This document shows, one piece after another, positions 4,489 through 8,846 of a stretch of 8,846 bases of DNA. Source of the DNA: Kiritimatiellia bacterium (GTDB lineage: Bacteria > Verrucomicrobiota > Kiritimatiellia > RFP12 > UBA1067); contig JAQWAM010000029.1 in NCBI GenBank assembly GCA_028707675.1, positions 1 through 8,846 on the forward strand, written 5' to 3'. The notes below the pieces were generated by a model. That model did not search any database. It worked only from the letters and a program-made list of their open reading frames with translations, and was not told where the DNA came from. The position numbers were made by a program, and so were the translations under genes. Position 1 is the first letter of the stretch, and each line of letters starts with the position of its first letter.

Positions 4489-6786
4489 ATGGCGAAAAAT
4501 TTTTTAGGCAGCGAAATAGGCAAGACAGCTCTGGAAAAGCTTGTGTCAGAGTTGGCTGCCGCACCGCGCCAAATTATTGAGGTTGAAACGCTTCTGGCAG
4601 AAGGCAACACCATACCGTTTATAGCGCGGTACCGCAAAGAAGCGCATGGCGAGCTTGACGAGGTAAAGATATCACGGATTCAAGAGACTTTAATTTATCA
4701 CCGAGAACTTGAGGAGCGGCGCAAGACCGTCTTGAATTCCATCAGTGAGCAAGGAAAACTGACAGATGAACTTACTGAAAAAATAAGATGCTGCGCGACA
4801 AAGACAGCTCTTGAAGACCTTTATCTGCCATATAAGCCCAAACGGCGCACACGCGCCAGCATCGCCCGCGAAAAGGGACTTGAACCGCTGGCTGAAATTA
4901 TTTTAAGCCAAAGCGACGAAAACCCCGAATTTGCGGCAGAGCGCTTTATAGATCAGACAAAAGACGTGAATGATATTTCTGAAGCGCTGGCCGGCGCCGG
5001 CGACATAGTTGCGGAAATGGTTGCCGAAAATGCGGAAGTGCGCGGCATGGTGCGCAAGGCGTTCGCCGATGAAGGCGTAATAATTTCAGAAGCGGTTGAG
5101 CCGCGTCCTGCCGAGCCCACCAAGTTTGAACAGTATTATGAATTTAAAGAAAAGGCATCGCAGATACCTTCGCACCGGTTTCTGGCGATCCGGCGCGGAC
5201 AGGCCGAAGGGGTGCTGAAAGTCCGCCTTACGTTTGATTCAAAGACCCTGCTGCTGCGCATCGCCGAAATATGTAAGAAGGATGTTGCCTCACCTTTTGC
5301 CGATAATCTGCAAGCTGCTATAGACGACAGTTTCAAGCGTTTGATCGCGCCTAGCGTTGAGATAGACGTGCTGGTTGAAATGAAACTGAAAGCTGACCGA
5401 GCGGCAGTTGAAATTTTCGCGCGTAATCTGCGCAATCTGCTTTTGCAGTCGCCTTTGGGCTCCAAGTCTGTAATTGGCGTCGACCCGGGACTGCGCACCG
5501 GCTGCAAGTGCGCGGCGCTAGATGCCACGGGCAAATTTTTAGAGACCCGCACGATCTATCCTTCGCAGGGGGAACGCAAAGCCATTGAAGCCAAGGTGGA
5601 GATTTGTAAAATGGTCGCCAAATATCGTCCGTATGCCTTTGCTGTAGGTAACGGAACAGGCGGACGCGACACCGAAACTTTTGTGCGCTCTGCGTTGCGT
5701 GAGGCAAATGTGAAAGACGTTCACGTCATATCTGTCAATGAATCAGGAGCCTCGGTCTATAGCGCGTCGGAAGTGGCCCGCGAGGAGTTTCCCGGCTTGG
5801 ACCTGACCATACGCGGCGCGGTCTCGATCGGACGCAGGCTTCAGGATCCGCTGGCGGAGCTGGTGAAAATAGATCCGAAGGCTATCGGCGTGGGCCAATA
5901 CCAGCATGACGTGCATCAGCCGCTGCTGGCGGCCAAGCTCGATGAGGTTGTCGTGAGCTGCGTCAACCACGTCGGCGTGGAACTTAACACCGCCAGTTAT
6001 CCTTTGCTAACCAGGGTCTCGGGAATCGGCCCCGCTGTCGCAAAACGGTTGATCAGCTACCGCGATGAGAAAGGCGCGTTCACCAGCCGCAGCCAGATAT
6101 GCAAGGTGCCGGGGTTGGGACCGAAAACTTTTGAGCAGGCCGCCGGATTTTTGCGCATACGCGGCGGCCTCAACCCGCTTGACGCCTCGGCCGTGCATCC
6201 TGAACGCTATGAGCTGGTCGAACGCATGGCGTCTGATCTCGGCGTTAAATTGCATGAGCTGATCGGCAACGCCGCTCTCGTGGACAAGATCCCGTTGTCT
6301 AAATACGTTTCGGATTCTGCAGGCGAGGCAACGGTTCGCGACATCCTTGCGGAGCTGAAAAAACCCGGACGCGACCCGCGTGACACGTTTAAAAACCCGG
6401 AATTTCGCGAGGATGTTACGGAAATAGCACATGTAAGGGAAGGCATGACGCTCGAGGGAGTCGTCACGAATGTCACGGCTTTCGGCGCCTTTGTCGATAT
6501 CGGCGTGCATCAGGACGGGCTGGTACACGTTTCGGAACTTTCTGACCGCTATGTGAGCGACCCGTCCGAGGTGGTGAAAGCCGGCGACCGCATTAAAGTC
6601 CGCGTGCTGTCAGTAGACCTGCAGCGCAAACGGATTTCTCTCAGTGCCAAGTCACAAGCGCCTAAAGCGGAACGGACCGGCAATGATACAGGCGCGCGGC
6701 GCGCTGGCGCTCACGCAAGAACAGGTTCCCCGCGTCCCCGCAGTGCCGGCCGCGGGTTTACCGCGAACCCCTTTGCAAACCTTTAG
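4489..6786 (+). CDS. tex: Tex family RNA-binding transcriptional accessory protein
   Basis: Tex is a large cytoplasmic nucleic-acid-binding protein related to eukaryotic Spt6, implicated in transcription and RNA handling. The product is 765 residues, close to the usual 720-780. Domains in order are: an N-terminal helical Tex-like region (about 1-200) with I-P-F-I-A-R-Y-R-K-E; a YqgF-homologous RNase-H-like domain starting near 326 with I-G-V-D-P-G-L-R-T-G; helix-hairpin-helix repeats (about 503-560) with V-S-G-I-G-P-A-V-A and V-P-G-L-G-P-K-T; and an S1 RNA-binding domain (about 650-722) with G-A-F-V-D-I-G and H-V-S-E-L. A basic Gly/Ser/Arg tail ends the protein. The ATG follows TGAGGA (4474-4479) at 9 bases. 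Base composition rises from AT-richer codons at the start to GC-rich ones at the end. No room exists for a promoter between the terminator and the start, so its transcription must come from upstream or through the terminator. Confidence 0.96.
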   Translation: MAKNFLGSEIGKTALEKLVSELAAAPRQIIEVETLLAEGNTIPFIARYRKEAHGELDEVKISRIQETLIYHRELEERRKTVLNSISEQGKLTDELTEKIRCCATKTALEDLYLPYKPKRRTRASIAREKGLEPLAEIILSQSDENPEFAAERFIDQTKDVNDISEALAGAGDIVAEMVAENAEVRGMVRKAFADEGVIISEAVEPRPAEPTKFEQYYEFKEKASQIPSHRFLAIRRGQAEGVLKVRLTFDSKTLLLRIAEICKKDVASPFADNLQAAIDDSFKRLIAPSVEIDVLVEMKLKADRAAVEIFARNLRNLLLQSPLGSKSVIGVDPGLRTGCKCAALDATGKFLETRTIYPSQGERKAIEAKVEICKMVAKYRPYAFAVGNGTGGRDTETFVRSALREANVKDVHVISVNESGASVYSASEVAREEFPGLDLTIRGAVSIGRRLQDPLAELVKIDPKAIGVGQYQHDVHQPLLAAKLDEVVVSCVNHVGVELNTASYPLLTRVSGIGPAVAKRLISYRDEKGAFTSRSQICKVPGLGPKTFEQAAGFLRIRGGLNPLDASAVHPERYELVERMASDLGVKLHELIGNAALVDKIPLSKYVSDSAGEATVRDILAELKKPGRDPRDTFKNPEFREDVTEIAHVREGMTLEGVVTNVTAFGAFVDIGVHQDGLVHVSELSDRYVSDPSEVVKAGDRIKVRVLSVDLQRKRISLSAKSQAPKAERTGNDTGARRAGAHARTGSPRPRSAGRGFTANPFANL

Positions 6787-6807
6787 CGCCTCTTCTTTTC
6801 GCCTGAT

Positions 6808-6843
6808 AGCGACTAGTGTCGACTGGATCGACTGGTAGCGACA
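6808..6843 (+). repeat. Imperfect 9-10 base direct repeats (CGACT core)
   Basis: The core CGACT recurs at 6810-6814, 6820-6824 and 6829-6833, with CGACA at 6839-6843, giving steps of 10, 9 and 10 bases. Flanking bases are partly conserved (TAG or TGG after the core). It looks like a decayed short tandem repeat, or a run of binding sites on one helical face. Confidence 0.55.
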
Positions 6844-6871
6844 AGCGGCAGCGCCGCCCACCCCATTAACC

Positions 6872-6927
6872 CGTCAATCATCAACCACTCACAACTTACC
6901 ACTTACAATTCACCTCTTACCTGTTAC
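6872..6927 (+). repeat. Degenerate heptamer tandem repeat, eight units
   Basis: The sequence divides into eight consecutive 7-base units: CGTCAAT, CATCAAC, CACTCAC, AACTTAC, CACTTAC, AATTCAC, CTCTTAC, CTGTTAC. The loose consensus is CACTTAC (GTAAGTG on the other strand), and positions 6-7 are AC in seven of eight. CATTAAC at 6864-6870, one base out of phase, may be a ninth unit. Short heptameric tandem repeats between genes are known in cyanobacteria; I cannot say whether this is the same type. Confidence 0.65.
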
Positions 6928-6948
6928 TGAGTGCCTCTGTTTCGAAAG

Positions 6949-6962
6949 TGAGCTTTGAGCTT
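6949..6962 (+). repeat. Two-copy TGAGCTT heptamer at the mnmE start
   Basis: TGAGCTT occurs at 6949-6955 and 6956-6962 and is followed by a partial TGA. The second copy ends in the first base of the mnmE TTG start codon. The 7-base period equals that of the degenerate repeat just upstream. Confidence 0.6.
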
Positions 6963-8344
6963 TGAATGTCGAACGTTTATTTGAAGCGCCTGTGGCCGCC
7001 GTGGCGACCGCGCCCGGAGCCGGCGGCGTGTGCGTGGTGCGCGTTTCCGGCGCCGGCGCTCTGGAGCTGGGCGACCGTCTGACGCCGGAGTCTGCTCTGA
7101 AGCCTTCAGCCCGCGAGGGCGGAACATTTTTCCACGCGTCGGTGATTCACCCTGTCACGCGCCTGCCGGTCGATGACGCGGTGGTGCTGGTCTACCGCGC
7201 GCCCCACAGCTACACCGGCGAGGACACTCTGGAGCTTCAGGGACACGGAGGCTCGGTGTCGGCGCGGCGGCTGCTGGAGGCCGTGCTGGCTGCCGGGGCG
7301 AAACCCGCCGCGCCCGGCGAGTTCACCCGCCGCGCTTTCCTGAACGGCAGGATGGATCTGACCCAGGCCGAGGCGGTGTGCGACTTGATTATGGCCAAGA
7401 CCGACCGCGCCGCGCAAGCCGCTCGTGTGCAGCTTGATGGGACGCTGGGGCAGAGCGTCGGCGCCGCGTATGACGCGCTGCTGGAAATTTGCGCCGAGGT
7501 CGAGCGTCTGCTTGATTTCGATGATGGCGAGCTACCCACCTCCTTTATTGCGCGGACGGCGGGACGGCTGTCGGATGTTATCACGGGGATGAAGCGTTTG
7601 GTAGCCACCTGGCACGAGGGGAGGCTGCTGCGCGAAGGAGCTCTGGTAGTCATCAGCGGACTGCCCAACGCAGGTAAATCGTCGCTGCTAAACGCTTTGC
7701 TTGGACACCCGCGCGCCATAGTGCATGAACAGCCCGGCACCACCCGTGACGTTATCGAAGAACCCTACGCCCTGAACGGGGTGCCGTTGCGGCTGGTCGA
7801 CACGGCGGGTTTGCGGGAATGCCGTGACGCTGTCGAGCGTGAAGGAGTCGACCGGGCGCGCGGCCTGATCGCGCGGGCCGACATCAATATGCATGTCGTT
7901 GACACTTCCCTTGCCGCGGGCGCGGATGAATCACTTGCGGAGCTGTCGTCGTTGCCCGACCGCAAAACTCTGATTGTGTTTTCAAAAGCGGATCTTCAGC
8001 GGACAGCGCCGCCGCTTTTGCCCGCGGGCCTTGCCGCTGTTAGCGTCTCGGCTAAAAGCGGGGAGGGGATGGCAGAGCTAAAGTCGACGTTGGCCGGGCT
8101 GCTCGATCTGAACGATGCCGGCGACAGCCGCGCCGCAGTGTCTCAGCGTCATGCCGCGGAGCTGGGAGAAGCGATCTCTCAAGCGCGCGCCGCCGCCGCC
8201 ACGCTGGAGAGCGCCGCGCCCGATCTGGCCGTCGCCGCCAGCCATCTGCGGGTTGCGGCCGAGGCGCTGGGAAGAGTCACCGGCCGCGTGTACACCGATG
8301 ATCTGCTCGATGCCGTATTCAGCCGCTTCTGCGTCGGTAAATGA
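6962..8344 (+). CDS. mnmE: tRNA uridine-5-carboxymethylaminomethyl modification GTPase MnmE
   Basis: MnmE, acting with MnmG, modifies U34 in the wobble position of tRNAs such as tRNA-Gln(TTG), Lys and Glu. The product is 460 residues, usual for the family. The N-terminal folate-binding domain (about 8-125) has A-T-A-P-G-A-G-G and Y-T-G-E-D. The helical domain contains R-R-A-F-L-N-G-R-M-D-L-T-Q-A-E-A. The inserted G domain has G1 G-L-P-N-A-G-K-S-S (233-241), G2 G-T-T-R-D, G3 D-T-A-G and a G4 written S-K-A-D instead of N-K-x-D. It ends F-C-V-G-K, matching the family's C-terminal F-C-I-G-K with its conserved Cys. The start is TTG at 6962, since a stop (6956-6958) lies just upstream and the next start (GTG, 6992) would cut into the domain. 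The ribosome binding site is weak (GTGAG, 6948-6952). The gene is strongly GC-rich compared with dnaN. MnmG is not in the window. Confidence 0.95.
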   Translation: MNVERLFEAPVAAVATAPGAGGVCVVRVSGAGALELGDRLTPESALKPSAREGGTFFHASVIHPVTRLPVDDAVVLVYRAPHSYTGEDTLELQGHGGSVSARRLLEAVLAAGAKPAAPGEFTRRAFLNGRMDLTQAEAVCDLIMAKTDRAAQAARVQLDGTLGQSVGAAYDALLEICAEVERLLDFDDGELPTSFIARTAGRLSDVITGMKRLVATWHEGRLLREGALVVISGLPNAGKSSLLNALLGHPRAIVHEQPGTTRDVIEEPYALNGVPLRLVDTAGLRECRDAVEREGVDRARGLIARADINMHVVDTSLAAGADESLAELSSLPDRKTLIVFSKADLQRTAPPLLPAGLAAVSVSAKSGEGMAELKSTLAGLLDLNDAGDSRAAVSQRHAAELGEAISQARAAAATLESAAPDLAVAASHLRVAAEALGRVTGRVYTDDLLDAVFSRFCVGK

Positions 8345-8492
8345 GAGGGGTTTACGTCCCGTGCCATTACTTATCCAGAACCCGCATCGCAAACGATAAA
8401 ATTCATCTGGCGCGACGCGTGCGGATCAGCTATATTTAAACATGAAGCCAGAGATTAAACGCTTAGGCTCATGACCAACAAGAAATGCATTC

Positions 8493-8498
8493 AGGAGG
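8493..8498 (+). promoter_or_regulatory. Strong ribosome binding site of the downstream membrane protein
   Basis: AGGAGG lies 7 bases before the ATG at 8506. It is the best ribosome binding site in the window and fixes the start of the last gene. Confidence 0.8.
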
Positions 8499-8505
8499 AT
8501 TTGTT

Positions 8506-8846
8506 ATGGCGCTTGCAAAGGTTGATATCGGCTCTGAATTCAGCAGGGGTTGGAAGCTTTTCAAAGAAAACATGGGGTTGTTGGTTGTGGCCGGGCTGCT
8601 GGCCGGGCTGCTGACCATCGTGACCTGCGGATTGCTCAGCGGCCCCATGACCGTCGGGTTTTTCCTGGTGATCCAGAGGCTGATCAAAAACGATCCTGTC
8701 AAACCCCAGGCCGGAGACATATTCAAAGGGTTCGATTTTTTTGTCCAGTCACTGCTGTTGTTTATAATTCTGCTGGCTCTCGGTTTTCTGCTGGGCATAA
8801 TACCGGTTGTTGGCCAGATAGTCGGCTTTCTGCTCGGCTCGCTTAT
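8506..8846 (+). CDS. Predicted multi-pass membrane protein, N-terminal fragment
   Basis: The frame opens at ATG 8506 and runs to the window edge (113 codons plus two bases), so the C-terminus is missing. After a short amphipathic start (D-I-G-S-E-F-S-R-G-W-K-L-F) come hydrophobic segments at about 24-45 and 47-58, a polar loop with K-N-D-P-V-K-P-Q and D-I-F-K-G-F (60-78), and a long hydrophobic stretch at about 82-113 that probably forms two more spans broken by I-P-V-V-G-Q. The pattern of G-W-K-L-F-K-E-N at the start and a cytoplasmic-type loop before F-K-G-F recalls uncharacterised integral membrane families (DUF975-like or similar), but I do not recognise a specific one. No function can be assigned. 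Spacing of 161 bases from mnmE suggests a separate transcription unit. Confidence 0.85.
   Translation, partial: MALAKVDIGSEFSRGWKLFKENMGLLVVAGLLAGLLTIVTCGLLSGPMTVGFFLVIQRLIKNDPVKPQAGDIFKGFDFFVQSLLLFIILLALGFLLGIIPVVGQIVGFLLGSL

Larger units (their letters stand above)
6787..6961. other. tex-mnmE intergenic region with degenerate repeats
   Basis: This 175-base gap holds a small GC hairpin (GCGGC 6845-6849 with GCCGC 6853-6857, no T run) and three short repeat patches listed separately. I see no convincing terminator for tex and no clear sigma-70 promoter for mnmE, which may be cotranscribed with tex. Confidence 0.5.

Noticed and set aside
6007..6528. Long open frame antisense to tex (173 codons), and similar ones at 5136-5552 and 7237-7743
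   Set aside because: They lie inside strongly conserved genes of clear function, have no recognisable domains, and are expected in GC-rich coding DNA.
8371..8379. TTATCCAGA, one mismatch from the canonical DnaA box
   Set aside because: It is isolated, just after mnmE and about 7 kb from the origin candidate, with no second site nearby; a single near match is expected by chance.
8442..8474. Ten-codon frame M-K-P-E-I-K-R-L-G-S as a leader peptide
   Set aside because: There is no ribosome binding site before it and no attenuator structure after it; the next gene has its own strong ribosome binding site.
1..8846. CRISPR array, insertion sequence, prophage, defence or biosynthetic system
   Set aside because: No spaced identical repeats, transposase, integrase or system-specific protein motifs are present; the window is a core origin-proximal region.

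Overview
The window looks like the chromosomal replication-origin region of a bacterium, probably from the PVC group (Lentisphaerota, Kiritimatiellota or Planctomycetota are the candidates). The phylum call is an inference with low to moderate confidence. It rests mainly on the leftmost gene, a secreted protein whose discoidin-like N-terminus (G-R-F-V-R-V, then L-S-L-A-E-V-E-I-F-S-G-G) is of a type I associate with planctomycete-like genomes, and on the gene order dnaA, dnaN, tRNA-Gln, tex, mnmE with no recF or gyrB after dnaN.

Layout: positions 1-953 hold two leftward genes for exported proteins. The first is the start of a discoidin-like protein, cut by the window edge. The second is a Spy/CpxP-like periplasmic protein with an Arg-rich tail. 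Positions 954-1488 are an AT-rich intergenic stretch between divergent genes and are the best oriC candidate. Then come dnaA (1489-2871), a 323-base very AT-rich gap (2872-3194) with a good promoter, and dnaN (3195-4289). These are followed by tRNA-Gln(CTG) (4353-4426) with an intrinsic terminator, tex (4489-6786), a 175-base gap carrying degenerate tandem repeats, mnmE (6962-8344, TTG start) and the first 113 codons of a membrane protein (8506 to the edge). Genes left of 954 run left and genes right of 1489 run right, so all of them are co-directional with replication if the origin lies between.

The genes cover replication initiation (DnaA), the replication clamp (DnaN), decoding (tRNA-Gln and the MnmE wobble-modification GTPase) and transcription or RNA handling (Tex). 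No defence system, mobile element, CRISPR array or biosynthetic cluster is visible.

The most interesting signal is at the origin. I find no canonical DnaA box (TTATNCACA). Instead the two gaps flanking dnaA contain four exact copies of TTATNAACA and several near matches. The DnaA protein encoded here has a changed DNA-recognition loop: F-G-K-T-H-A-T-V, where E. coli has F-G-G-R-D-H-T-T-V. This suggests a co-varied initiator and box pair, which is testable. Second in interest is tex, whose start codon lies only 17 bases after the tRNA terminator.
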